Shown here: in pieces, positions 11,419-24,205 of the stretch
Layout of the letters: each line of letters opens with the position of its first letter
Position numbering within the stretch: the stretch's first letter is position 1
Origin: Amanita rubescens
Lineage: Eukaryota; Basidiomycota; Agaricomycetes; Agaricales; Amanitaceae
Direction: 5' to 3'
Assembly (NCBI GenBank): GCA_015039365.1
Contig: WION01000137.1
Span: 1 to 64,000 of the forward strand
Length of the DNA stretch: 64,000 bases
Notes under the pieces: model-generated
The model's input: the letters and a program-made list of their open reading frames with translations, nothing else
Told to the model about the DNA's origin: nothing
Databases searched by the model: none
Program-made: the position numbers and the translations under genes

Positions 11419-13010
11419 TTAGAAGCATTCTAACCCCCAGAGTGAGAACGTGTCAGCCAGATCGAGGGAATGCTACATACTGCGGTGAACAATTCCAGGA
11501 CCAGACTCGTCGTACTCTTGCTTGGAGCACCATAAGTTCTGGAAGGTGCTGAGGGACGCCAAGATAGAGCCACCGATCCAGACAGAGTATTTACGCTCGG
11601 GGGGAGCAACGATCTTCACCTGTAGATACCATTAGCTTATGCCGACGACTCAAATGACGTCCAGTAACTCGCCTTCACGCTAGAGGGTGCCAAAGCCACA
11701 AGTTCCTTCTGCATTCTGTCGGCAATACCGGGGAACATCGTCGTTCCCCCGGAGAGAACGACATTTCCATAGAGGTCGCGACGAATATCCAAGTCACATT
11801 TGAAGATCGAGTTGTACCTACATGGCAGTAAGTTGGTATAGGTGCAAGAGATTGTAGACAAACGCACGTGGTCTCATGAATACCAGCAGCTTCGAGACCG
11901 AGGAACGCAGGTTGGAAAAGCGCCTCGGGGGCACGGAAGCTAAGACAGGCTCAGATGGTTTAGCTGTAGAGCATGTAATACACACCGCTCATTGCTGATG
12001 GTGATGATCTGACCGTCGGGCAGCTCGTACGACTTTTCAAGCGCAGATGATTGGGCAGCTGTCTGCAGTTCCGACTCAAAGTCGAGCGCAACATAGCAAA
12101 GCTTCTCCTTGATATCACGAACGATTTCGAGTTCCGCCGTCGTTCGGAAGGGATAACCGCGTTCCATGAGGTTCTTGGCCAGATGATCCGTCAAATCACG
12201 ACCAGCGAGATCAATGCGTTGAATCGCGTGAGTCAAAGAGAAACCCTCGTAGATCGGGACAGTGTGGGAGACACCATCTCCAGAATCCAACACAATACCA
12301 GTAGTACGACCAGAAGCATAGAGAGATAAGACAGCCTGTACGGAAACATAAAAGGCCGGAGCATTAAAAGTTTCAAACATGATCTGCGTCATCTTTTCAC
12401 GGTTGGCCTTGGGGTTGAGAGGGGCCTCGGTGAGCAGAATCGGATGTTCTTCGGGAGCAACACGAAGCTCGTTGTAGAAAGTGTGGTGCCATATCTTTTC
12501 CATATCATCCCAGTTGGTGACAACACCATGCTCGATGGGATACTTGAGGGTTAAGATTCCGCGCTTCGCTTGTGCCTCGTCACTGCGAAGGCAGTAAGAT
12601 CAGGAATTCGTCGGTATGTGAGCTTGAAGCGTACCCGACGTAAGACTCCTTTTGACCCATTCCTACCATCACACCCTGATGACGAGGGCGACCAACGATG
12701 GAACTGGGGGCAATGAGCTGCGGATGCATAATATCCGATAGACTGAAGACTTACGGGAAAACGGCGCGAGGCGCATCATCACCTTCAAGAAATTCAGTAC
12801 TACAGAGACAAAGTTTTGCTATTTGACATACCAGCAACTACGGAACAGGTGAGCGATGATCAACAGAAGAACACTGATGAGATACATACAACCAGCTTTG
12901 CACATGCCAGAGCCATTATCAATGACCTAGAACAGACACCGGGTGCTTAAAAAGTGCTGAACGAACAAGGTCGAAGACAGACGTACGAGAGCTGCTACTT
13001 CGTCCTCCAT
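11419..13010 (-). CDS. Actin, divergent tandem copy 1
   Basis: Full-length actin in several exons. Start ATG at 13010 (MEDEVAAL, then intron). The largest exon (12503-11940) holds the IVLDSGDGV phosphate-binding loop and the [16 protein letters not shown] block. The last exon is a tiny AATGCTTCTAA completing HRKCF at 11429-11419. All frames are open. The sequence is actin throughout but drifts from the canonical isoform: for example AELEIVRD replaces AEREIVRD, and [12 protein letters not shown] replaces [12 protein letters not shown]. The intron near 11666 begins GC rather than GT. A TATA box lies about 65 bp upstream of the ATG. The neighbouring copy 2 is the likely duplication partner. Actin polymerises into cytoplasmic filaments; this copy may be a specialised isoform. 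Confidence 0.93.
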
Positions 13011-13072
13011 AGTATTACAAGAGTTGAAAGTTCAAGTTGTTGTTCTGTCGTCCATGGCGCTTGAAGAGTCAA

Positions 13073-13080
13073 ATTTTATA
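13073..13080 (-). promoter_or_regulatory. TATA box of actin copy 1
   Basis: TATAAAAT read on the minus strand, about 65 bp upstream of the start codon. The same element stands at nearly the same distance before actin copy 2, so the core promoter was kept after duplication. Confidence 0.6.
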
Positions 13081-13089
13081 TGCAATTTG

Positions 13090-13845
13090 CGAGATGCGCA
13101 GCGTATGGTTTAGGTCTACAACGGGTGCTGCGACTCGGAACTGCGAGCTGCGGCGCTGGCGTCAATAACGCACGCAGCGAGGGGATACTTCAAGATCTTT
13201 GTTTTAGTTGATTGTGGGCCGACTTTTGCAAAACATGGAAGGATGACCATTATGAATATGTCAGTCGACGGTCGTAAAGCCATTTATCACGTGCATGTTC
13301 AGATCGAATGAATTGAAATCTGAGGCACGTCACTGTGACGTATTCACAGCGCCCAAGTTACCGGGGAATGCACCTCCGAGTTATGTCTGCCAACTCGCTA
13401 TATGTCAGCCACCCGGCGTGTTCATAACCGGTAGCACTGTCCCATCCTGGGAGCGCCCAAGGCCCAAAAATGGAAGGTCATTGAATGGGACGCTGAGTCG
13501 CTGACTCACATGAGGATAAGGCGAATTGAACGCCGGGCATCATGTCTGTCATCCCATCTTATGTGATAAATATCAGACAGCGAGTAGCCCGAGCTACTTG
13601 TTACCAAGTCCTGCCCGTTTTTACCGCGGAAGACTCAAATTTAGTAAAGAATGTTAGCGTCGCTCCGTTCTGGATAGTAAGATATTGCTTTTAGCCAAAT
13701 GTTACTGATTTATCCGCAAAAAAACATAAAAAAGGCATTATTCTTTAGACGAAGTTGAACGATACTACATGATCTGCCCCAAGTCTGGCGGAGAAATCTA
13801 ACGTTGCTGCCGACAACCGCCAGCCAGTTGCACATTTTCCACAGA
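13090..13845. other. Spacer between tandem actin genes
   Basis: Contains no gene I can support; the 69-codon plus-strand frame at 13295-13504 is featureless. It should hold the copy 1 promoter and the copy 2 terminator. Confidence 0.5.
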
Positions 13846-13848
13846 TGC

Positions 13849-15444
<1,596 letters not shown>

Positions 15445-15503
15445 GATGAGATGTTACGAGACGATGAGCGTTGATGTTCTGTCGTCGGAGATGAATTGAG
15501 GAA

Positions 15504-15510
15504 TTTTATA
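15504..15510 (-). promoter_or_regulatory. TATA box of actin copy 2
   Basis: TATAAAA on the minus strand about 65 bp before the ATG at 15444, matching the element before copy 1. Confidence 0.6.
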
Positions 15511-15519
15511 TCCAAACAG

Positions 15520-16180
15520 CGGGATGCGCAGCACAAGCAAACAAAGCCAAAACGGTGGAGTCAGCGCAAGAACTGCAATAGCGACAGTCATCACAGCAAT
15601 GCGACATACCTTTGTAAAAATGTACTACGAGAAGTCGGGCAGAGGGCTTTGCTTATCCGATGACGTGAGGGCAGGTCATTTGGCTGCACGGACCAGTATT
15701 CGGCATATCGCCGTGACCGACGTCCTGGGTAAATTATCGTGTACTTGAAATTACAGGGCAAATACTAACAAAAACATTTCGGTAGCGAACGATAGGTGAG
15801 ACGGCCGTCATCGCTGCCGCATGCGATTCCAAGCACGCAAAGGACCCTTTGGATCGCAGCCAAGTTAGCGTCGATTCATTTTATTCCGAAATCGGGGTTC
15901 CAATCCTGAGTTACAGACTTGCTATAAATAGGAATCGCGTGGTTCACAGCCTGACGCTGACATCCTGGGCCTGGCACTGGTATTGACAGCAATGCATCGA
16001 GATTCAATTGGCCTATTTCGTCCATACCTGGGAACAAGTTGCGTCGCGTTATTCGGCGACAGGCCGAACTCCCTGTCTCATTAGTACGCGCCCGTGATTG
16101 CGTTACCGGTACTGTCTCATCCGTGGCATTCTCGACGTCTATTTAGACACACATTTCAGACACGGTTTCGCAAGTCCCCC
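15520..16180. other. Intergenic stretch between actin copy 2 and the P450
   Basis: Divergent promoters of the two genes. A TATA-like element, CTATAAATAG, lies at about 15922-15932, some 255 bp before the P450 start. No gene is supported. Confidence 0.45.
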
Positions 16181-16186
16181 TTCACC

Positions 16187-18846
16187 ATGTTTGCCTTACC
16201 CCCAGGCCCTGTATGGATCATCCAACGTCTTCCTAGCCTCCTCACTCCTATAATTCTCCTCTATCTCCTTCGCAGGGCTACCAGCGTCTGTTTGGGAGTG
16301 ATTTTACCTCTTTGGGCAACCTTTCCCCTCGGAATACTCTTATTTCCCCTGCTCCTCGAATTACAGATTCGATGGAGTCAGTACAAGGATCGCAAGGAGG
16401 CAGAAAAACTAGGCGCAGTGATTTCACCTGAATTCAAAGCGGACTCCATTTTACCCTTTGGTCTTGGCATCTTGAAGGAGAATCTTGACGCGCTCGCTAA
16501 AAACGAGTATTTCGGTAAGTTGCTGTTTATCATGTCTATGGCTAGATTGACCTATCCATCGTCAGGCGAAGAGTGGTTCAAGCGAACTGAGCGTGCTGGA
16601 TACACGTTCATGATTCGGCAATTGGCTGAAACCAGAGTATGCATGTTTACTTGACGGCTTGAGCATAGTCTGATATCGAAAAGGTCTTTACGTCAGAGCC
16701 TGAATATATCAAGGCTATTCTTGCTACCCAATTTAGCAACCATCACAAAGGTAAGGGTCTGCGCAGAGCATTTGAACATTTGATCAATACATGCAGGTCC
16801 TGTTATCATTCATTCACTATCTTCCCTCCTCGGTCGCGGAGTTTTCAGTTCCGACGGTATGATTACCCCCTTCAACAGTGAAACAGCCGTCTAACCCCCT
16901 CTGATCTTTCAGATGAACTCTGGAAGTATGCTCACAGTTCTTCAACCCCTTTCCAATAAATTAACTTTTATCCCCATAGGTTCCACCGGGCCATGACCCG
17001 GCCTTTCTTCACTAAGGATAGAATCAGTCACTTCGATATCTTCGATCGTCACGCTCAAGATGCCATTTCTCAACTCAAAGCCCGACTCACCGAAGGATTC
17101 CCGGTCGATATTCAAGATCTCGCATCGCGCTTCACTATGGACTCTGCCACTGAATTTCTTTTCGGTCAGAACGTCCATTCCCTTGGGGCAGGGTTACCTT
17201 ATCCAGGGTCGCACTATTACGCGCCCACGCTAGAACATTTGAAGCTAGCGCAGGAACAGCAACAGCATCCTGCCAACGTGTTTACGCGTTCCTTCGACGA
17301 AGCTCAGCGACGTATCGCGTTTCGATCGAGGTGGGGTGTTTACTGGCCCCTTATAGAGTTTTGGAGAGACGAAGTCAAAACAAAAATGGTGGTTGTGAAC
17401 AAATTTATTATGCCAATTTTGGAACGGGCCGTTAGAAAGAAGAAAGAGCTTGGAACTCTCGACGAGGAGAAAAAACTAAGCGGAGATCGAGAGGTTAAAG
17501 AGGGCGAAACTCTGTTGGACCACCTCATAAATTACACCGATGGTAAGTTGGTGATCGTTTGTTAGGACGTTCGCTGACCGTGCGTCAGACCAAATCGTGC
17601 TCAGAGATGAGACATTGAACATTTTGCTTGCTGGCCGTGATACAGTTAGTTTCAGCTTTTCGGGACTTGTGAATTAGCTGACCCCTGGTGTTCAGACTGC
17701 GAACACTATCACTTATGCTGCGTACCTGCTTGCAGAGCATCCCAAAGTATTGGAGCAGCTCCGCAAGGAGGTCCTTGAAACCGTCGGAGAAACTCGGCGT
17801 CCTACCTACGATGACGTGAAGAACATGAAGTATATGCGCGCCGTTATCAATGGTAAAACTTTCTCTTCCTCTTTTCACAACACACTAGGACTAAAAGACT
17901 GCAGAAACCCTTCGATTGTTTCCCGCAGTGTAAGTGATAATCAAAGCCTATCTTATCCGAGACTTACAAATAGGTCATAGTCCATTCAACATGCGGTAAG
18001 CATCGGGTCCCGCGGCATTTATTAAAGCAGCCGTAACACCTCGATTAGGGCAACAACGACAGCAACTGTCTGGCCTTCTAAGGATGGGGAAAGGCCGTTC
18101 TATATTCCCGCCAACACGAAGTACGTTGAACCTTCGTTCCTTTTTCATTCTGATCAAAGAAGCTAACTCCACATATAGAACACCCTATAGCGTATTCTTG
18201 ATGCACCGGCGCAAGGATCTTTGGGGTCCAGACGGTTAGTACATAACCATAATTGATCGTGGTTATCACCCGACTGACAACCATCTTTTACGAAATGCTT
18301 GGTTACGGCTATACTTACCCACTTTTTTTCCGCTTGCGACCATATACGTACATACACCTGCAGCCGAGAGCTTCGATCCCGACCGCTTCTTGGACGACCG
18401 GCAACGCAAGTATCTTACCCCAAACCCGTTCATATTCCTTCCTTTCAATGCAGGCCCAAGGATTTGTCTCGGACAACAGGTTCGTTATCGCTTCCCGAGC
18501 GCCCGGAATATGTTTCAGTCCGTGATATACTGACACTTACTCCGATCCGTTTTCATCTAGTTCGCATACAACGAAACTTCCTTCTTTTTGATTCGACTGC
18601 TGCAACAGTTTTCATCTATCACGTTAGTACCTGATGCACAGCCGCCTGAAGCAAGGCCGCCCAAGGAATGGGCCGTGTGTCCCGGGAGGAAGGGCGAGGA
18701 GAAGGTCAGAATTAAGACGTATCTCACTATGTCGGTTTTGGTGAGTTTAAGCCCGGTTTCACAATCGATGTTGTTGGGTGCTGACCGTTTGATTTTAGGG
18801 AGGGCTTTGGGTCAAGTTGGAAGAAGCGAAGAACGATGCAGTGTAG
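16187..18846 (+). CDS. Cytochrome P450, CYP63-like
   Basis: About ten exons give an intact P450. The N-terminus ([10 protein letters not shown], then two hydrophobic stretches) anchors it in the ER membrane. Signature motifs in order: the oxygen-binding helix AGRDTTANTITY spanning the intron at about 17645-17697, ETLRLFPAV (the ExxR motif) at about 17903, [22 protein letters not shown] at about 18075, FDPDRF at about 18380 and the heme-binding loop [10 protein letters not shown] at about 18445. The last exon codes for [15 protein letters not shown] before the stop at 18844-18846. The proline-rich start, [18 protein letters not shown] and [16 protein letters not shown] resemble the CYP63 family of Phanerochaete, which oxidises alkanes, fatty acids and aromatic hydrocarbons. 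The substrate here is unknown. It runs tail to tail with RPN10. Confidence 0.93.
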
Positions 18847-19022
18847 AAAATGGTCTTGTCGCATTTCGTTCCGCACATAGACTTTCGTAATGTTGTGTCG
18901 TTCCAACCATTATGCACAGCTATGGATGTTTGTCTCCTTTAATCATTCTCCTAGTGGAGATATAGATTATAACGGTAGCGTACATCCTTCCTATCTAATG
19001 ATGCGCCGATCATCGATCATCA

Positions 19023-20399
19023 TCATTTTTTCCCTTTGCCATCTTTCCCGTTTTGATCGTCCTGGTCTTGCATACTCATCGCAATTGCTCTTTGGATTGC
19101 CTCGTCCTCATCTTCATCTTCATCCTCGCCCAGGGCGTCATCCATATCAACATCCTCGTCTTCTTCTTGCCGTTTCGACATGGCTAGGGCTTGCTGTAAT
19201 AACCGCTCTTCTTCATCTTCTGTTGGTTCTGCGGGAATAGTCGACTGAGGTGCGGCCGCAGTAGGGCCAGCCGCAGACGTCGCGCCTTGAGTGATGGGCG
19301 CTGATGGTATAGATGACGGGGCTTGCGTGGCATTGTTTGTGGATGATTCCGCTGCCGCTGCCGCCTCTGCTGCTTCGCGTGCCTGCGCTTCTTGCATCGA
19401 CATTCTGAGAGCCTACGGGGTATTTTTGAATACCGTGTTAATTGCGGATTTGGGATTGGGGGGGACGTCACGCACCAAGGCCAATTCGGGATCCAGATTC
19501 GGGTCAACGCCGAATTCAAAGTTGGTTGTACTCGCACCACCTCCACCTCCACCTGTCTCTGCGCCGCCTGGAAGAAGTTCTTGTGGTATACTGGCGCTGC
19601 GGTCACCTGCGAGGATAGGTGAGGCGATGAGTGCCTCTGATAGAAGTTGCGTGCCGGGTGGGACGATGAGGAGATGCCTAAATCGGGGTAACGAATCTGT
19701 CAATTCTATATTCGTCTGCTCTGCAAGAGAGAGTGAAGGGATGAAAGCAAAATTGTGGTATTGGAGGGTACGGATCGAAAGGTATGTCGAGAGAAACTCA
19801 CGAGTTATCGACATTGTTAACATTCTCGACGAATGCTCTCAACACGGTCGGCTGTTCTTCATTGACACCGTTCGCCCTCTCTTCCCTAATCCCATCACCA
19901 TAACACATGAAATCAACGGCTACATTGTTCTTCTTTAGCTTTTTGGCCAGCTTTACCATCGCTCGTTCGTCTGCGGCTTCGCCCTCCAGCGGAGATGCGA
20001 CGAATACAATTATTCGCTGACGAAGCATCTTGTTCTCCCTGTGCTTCAACGCCAACTGGGCAATATTGATGGCAGTGGGAATGTCAATGGAGCCTCCGAT
20101 CTTTGAACTGGCTTGGTGGATTGCACCGAGGATCTGGCCTAAGTCTTTGGTATGTGTGACGAGGACTTCAGGTCTGCCAGCATGAGATAAATGACGTTAA
20201 TAATGGGAGTATGGAGGGGTTCATACCCTTTCCCAGCCATTGTCATGATTCCGACTGTGTTCTCTGGATTTGAGTCGATCTTGGTTTGGAAGACGGTGTT
20301 TACTGCATCGGATTGAGCCTCGAACCGCGTTGGCTGGTAATCACCATTCCGCATGTATTCCGAGTTGTCAATTAACATCATGGTTGCTTCGAGCGGCAT
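19023..20399 (-). CDS. RPN10: 26S proteasome regulatory subunit RPN10
   Basis: Starts [20 protein letters not shown] at 20399, the conserved RPN10 N-terminus. The VWA domain covers roughly residues 1-190 ([37 protein letters not shown]). Ubiquitin-interacting motifs follow: one at [11 protein letters not shown] and others at [13 protein letters not shown] and [13 protein letters not shown], separated by Ala-rich and acidic low-complexity linkers. It ends in KDGKGKK. Several short introns are needed; one lies between PELAL and ALRMSMQ (about 19413-19477). RPN10 is a ubiquitin receptor of the proteasome lid-base junction, acting in cytoplasm and nucleus. Three UIMs rather than the single one of budding yeast is normal for filamentous fungi and animals. 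The gene diverges from F-box gene A, with about 115 bp between the starts. Confidence 0.95.
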
Positions 20400-20514
20400 C
20401 TTGACTTGGCGGAAGGATGTCAGGGGAGATGACGCGTCGACGCGCTTATTTGGTCATATTTGCTGCGTCACACCGTTTCGACAACTTCAAAGCTTCAGAC
20501 GTTCAATCTATTGC

Positions 20515-21903
20515 ATGGCTGGGGATCGTATGTGTGGCCCCTGCACCATAACCGCAAAAAATGTTGATGATCTCTTGGTAGAGGATGCTACGAGGTGGAT
20601 GCATCCGAAAATATGTGATAAAATCGAAGAATTGGAACCCAAGGGGCGCGACTCGTATTTTCCTATCAATCAGCTGCCCGCAGACGTCCTCACAGAGATA
20701 TTCATCCAATGTTTACCTAAAGTCAAATTATGGCCTAAAATTAAAGGCAAATCGACCAAGGACGTCGCCCCTCTCTTGCTCTGCAATGTCTGTTCCTCGT
20801 GGCGTGCATTGGCAGTTTCTATGCCATGTCTCTGGCAACGGTTGTTTATAACTTTTAAAAGGGAGCCGAAGCGGAAGGAAGAAGCTGTCTCCATGACGCA
20901 CATTTGGATTAAGCGATCGGGCGAGCTCCCCCTAACTTTGGGTCTGACCGAATATACAGGTGATGACTTTCGTCAAGCCCTCTTGAATGCACTCATCAGC
21001 TACGCATCAAGATGGGAGCATGTCAACTTCCATCATCTTATCTCTTTACCTCGGGTTGGACATATGCCTTGTCTGCGCTCCTTCGACATGACAATTAATA
21101 ATTTCCCTTTTACTTCGTGCCCCAAACTATCTCGAATATCATGCTGGTACTTTGGGCGCATATCCTCGGCCCCTCTCCCATGGCCGCAACTGACGCATAT
21201 TAAGCTGTGTCCTTCCTTGTCAGAAGAGCAAGCACTTTTCATCATCCAATCCTGCCCAAAGCTGACAGATTTGGACGTCAAGCTATTCAACCACGATGTC
21301 CACGAATCCTTGTCACGCGAAGTGGTCGTAAACAAAAGCTTGCAGAGACTGCGGCTCGGCGTCTACCAACTTGGTGATCCACTTCTCAAGAGACTCACAT
21401 TGCCTGTCTTGACCGATATTTCCATTGAATTCAAGGAATCCGCGTCGACGCACGGTTTCCAGCAGGAGCTTTTACGCTTCTTCTCGAGGTCTAAATGCAA
21501 ACTAGACCTATTAAACCTTGATGACTGTGATTTCGATGATGCGGAACTTTTTGAATGCCTCAAACACGACAGCTGCACAAGTCTCATCGACCTTGGAATA
21601 TTAATGTTATACAACACGCCTATATTCACAGATACTATCCTCGTCGCGCTCACAGACGTGCCGTCGGCGGGAAATCGTGTGTTATTACCCAGACTAGCAC
21701 ATCTTACACTTGGAACATCTTTGGGCGGATCTTTGGGCGGATCACCAGGCAGTTTGGGTAAAATGATCCTGTCGCGCCGCATCCCATGCCACAACAGAGA
21801 TCAGCTCCAGAGTTTGATTATTCATAACGCAAAACTCGACGAACAGGACTTAATCCTCCTTGAATTAGCGAAGAGTCAGGGATTAGACGTTATATTTTCT
21901 TAG
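20515..21903 (+). CDS. F-box/LRR-like protein A
   Basis: Exon 1 is only 13 bases (20515-20527, MAGD plus one base). A 54-bp intron follows (20528-20581, phase 1), then one long exon. The F-box core INQLPADVLTEIFIQCLP comes near residue 40, followed by APLLLCNVCSSWRALA, a pattern typical of Agaricomycete F-box-like proteins. The rest consists of irregular leucine-rich segments ending LILLELAKSQGLDV. F-box proteins bind SKP1 and present substrates to SCF ubiquitin ligases; the divergent C-terminal part would choose the substrate. This copy is more distant from B-E than those are from one another. The intron is in frame and stop-free, so a read-through form with 18 extra codons is possible. Confidence 0.88.
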   Translation: MAGDRMCGPCTITAKNVDDLLVEDATRWMHPKICDKIEELEPKGRDSYFPINQLPADVLTEIFIQCLPKVKLWPKIKGKSTKDVAPLLLCNVCSSWRALAVSMPCLWQRLFITFKREPKRKEEAVSMTHIWIKRSGELPLTLGLTEYTGDDFRQALLNALISYASRWEHVNFHHLISLPRVGHMPCLRSFDMTINNFPFTSCPKLSRISCWYFGRISSAPLPWPQLTHIKLCPSLSEEQALFIIQSCPKLTDLDVKLFNHDVHESLSREVVVNKSLQRLRLGVYQLGDPLLKRLTLPVLTDISIEFKESASTHGFQQELLRFFSRSKCKLDLLNLDDCDFDDAELFECLKHDSCTSLIDLGILMLYNTPIFTDTILVALTDVPSAGNRVLLPRLAHLTLGTSLGGSLGGSPGSLGKMILSRRIPCHNRDQLQSLIIHNAKLDEQDLILLELAKSQGLDVIFS

Positions 21904-22151
21904 CCACGATTGTTCCCAGATATATTTTCATACCCTTGTGTGTAGATAAGATGTTGTACGTACGCGTTGACGGTGATGTAACATGTTTACATCATACCAA
22001 CATACCACAATCCGAACATCCTGATGCAGCCAGTGCTGAAAGCAACGAATATCGCCATTGACACGTTTGACACCTAGAAGGCATGTTCCCATTTTGTTCA
22101 TTCCGTCCGCTTAGCACAATTACTCCATAGTTACCATTCACTCTAACGCGA

Positions 22152-22717
22152 ATGGTTGGTACCCACACGTTTGTGAGCCAGTGCGCCGTGGTTTTTGCAA
22201 CTTCGGAACAACAACAGATTTCACATCCATTCTGGCATTGACCTGGAACACAACATTAGTTCTGATAGAGCGTACCCTTCTGATCTTCAAGTTGTTCCTA
22301 TGAGATCCAGGAACAGCGGCGATTGCAACCGAATCCTCATGGTCCGACTCGATTGTGTTCTAGAAGCGTCATCAATATTCATTGGATCAAAAAGAACAAA
22401 ACTTGATCAAACTACTGACGGTTCTTTCGTACAAAATGGTTGGTACCCACACGTTTGTGTGAGCCAGTGCGCCGTGGTTTTTGCAACTTCGGAACAACAA
22501 CAGATTTCACATTCGTTCTGGCATTGACCTGGAACACAACGTTTAATTCAATAAACAAATCGGTTCTGATAAAGCGCACCCTTCTGATCTTCAAGTTGTT
22601 CCTATGAGATCCAGGAACAGCGGCGATTGCAACTGAATCCTCATGGTCCGACTCGATTGTGTTCTAGAAGCGTCATCAACATTCATCGGATCAAAAAGAA
22701 CAAAACTTTGATCAAGC
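22152..22717. repeat. Tandem direct repeat, two units of about 284 bp
   Basis: Unit 1 begins at 22152 and unit 2 at 22436, both with ATGGTTGGTACCCACACG. They are nearly identical except for small indels, the largest being an extra 20 or so bases near 22541. Unit 2 ends near 22717 at AAAACTTTGATCAAG. The second unit merges into the 3' part of the possible minus-strand gene at 22683-23165, so it may be a duplicated gene tail or 3' region. No transposon terminal features are visible. Confidence 0.85.
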
Positions 22718-23165
22718 ATACATCGTCGTGCACCATCGAAGAGGTATCCGACTCGGGCTCTGCTTCCGCCTTTAAAGATTGTAGTGAGTATTTAATTTTC
22801 TTGAACTAAATAAAACGAAGAGATAGTACCTTTCGTTTCTGGCGAGTATTTTTTCCCGGGACGTCCGAATCGTCGTTCATGCCGGCGACACGCTTCAGTT
22901 TATGAGCCAGATTGGCATGAACCTGCTCAATCGCCACCCAATAAATTGCATGCTTGGGGACACGTATCGTTCCATCACTGAGCTGTCTCTCCTCCTCCTG
23001 GACGGTACGTCCTTTCCTCTTCTTCGTCGAGATCCAAAAGAAATCCGACTCTATCTCATATCCTGCGAGCTCTTCATCCCATTTGTCCCAATCCAAGTAA
23101 AACGCGGTTTCGGAGTTGGTGTGCCGCTTAGCGATAGTAATTTGGATCGGGGCAACATAAGCCAT
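22683..23165 (-). CDS. Hypothetical protein, uncertain model
   Basis: From the ATG at 23165 (MAYVAPIQITIAKRHTNSE) the frame stays open to about 22830. It contains charged, aromatic segments (FYLDWDKWDEELAGYE, SDFFWISTKKRKGRT). A possible 55-bp intron (GTACTATC...TTTAAAG) joins NTRQKRK to AEAEPESDTSSM, with a stop at 22683. The composition looks protein-like, but I recognise no domain. Upstream coding exons up to about 23780 are possible (a hydrophobic start MQLPLRSLLSILAFG is readable at about 23740), so the true start is uncertain. Confidence 0.35.
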
Positions 23166-24205
23166 CTTTTTTCTCTTGACTGTCGTCCTAGTGGTAACCA
23201 GTAAGATCGAAGGCCGGCGGCGCTCGGCGCTCTGGTTAGTAGACGTTTTGGCAAGCCAGTATGTAATGCCACCAATCTTTACTATTGCCAGGTCGCTCAG
23301 AAAGAAAAGGAGGTCCAGAAGCAGGACTATCAAAGGCTGCCAGTGTGTAGAGCCGTGACGAAGAATTCCAACCGTCTGCTGCTACAGCTGCTGCAGAGCA
23401 TTGAGTCGTGGGTAGTGTATACTCATGCTCGCCAGCGTTCCATAGTAAGCAGCATCTTTCGGGAGATGACTCGGACACGCGACTTTCTACCTCGATTAAT
23501 GCCACCTCGACGGTTCGTATCGCGGATACACAGCGCGATCACCGTGAACCGCTGTGAGCTTCGCTGCTACTCTCGCTCAAGTTGATTGGGACAACAACAA
23601 CAACGGTGTGCGAGTAGGAGCGTACAGATTCGGGTGACGCGTAATTTTTGGTGGAGTGGCGGGGCTTCATGCGGTGGGTTGATAGTAGGGAGGGTCCGAA
23701 GGCGAGGATGCTCAAGAGACTCCGAAGTGGCAGTTGCATCAGGCATAGTCTAGGGTTTATGAAACAGCACAACAGTAGCATGTACGTGAAAAGTACATGA
23801 ATGGCATTGTGTCGTTGTCAATTTGACCTAACATGATTATTTCAAAACCGAGCGAAAGTTGTCGATGTTCGAAAACACACCATCCCCGTCTTCCTCATCC
23901 TCCTCGTCTACTCTACGTGACCCAGCAAAAGCACCACAGAGCAGGACGAGCATTAAGACACGCTCGTTACTCCGCTTAATGCAGTGTAGGTGACGTTGTC
24001 CGTCTGTAGTTCGAATCAGGCCGGGGTCAATGTTTGGATCTATCATCTACGATCCATCAAACGCGTACGTAACCGCGGAACACAACCTTCTCTACCACCA
24101 CCTGACAGTTCGCCGTCGACTCTGCGCATACCACTAACGGTCCAAGCTCCCACAACTGAGCGTACTCAAGTCGCGTCTCTGTACACATCAAAGAACTAGT
24201 GGGGG

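Noticed and set aside
19291..19938. 215-codon plus-strand frame opposite RPN10
   Set aside because: Antisense shadow of the conserved RPN10 exons; no domain of its own.
23985..24025. GTTCGAATC, resembling a tRNA T-loop
   Set aside because: The bases on each side cannot pair as a T stem and no acceptor or anticodon arm fits upstream.
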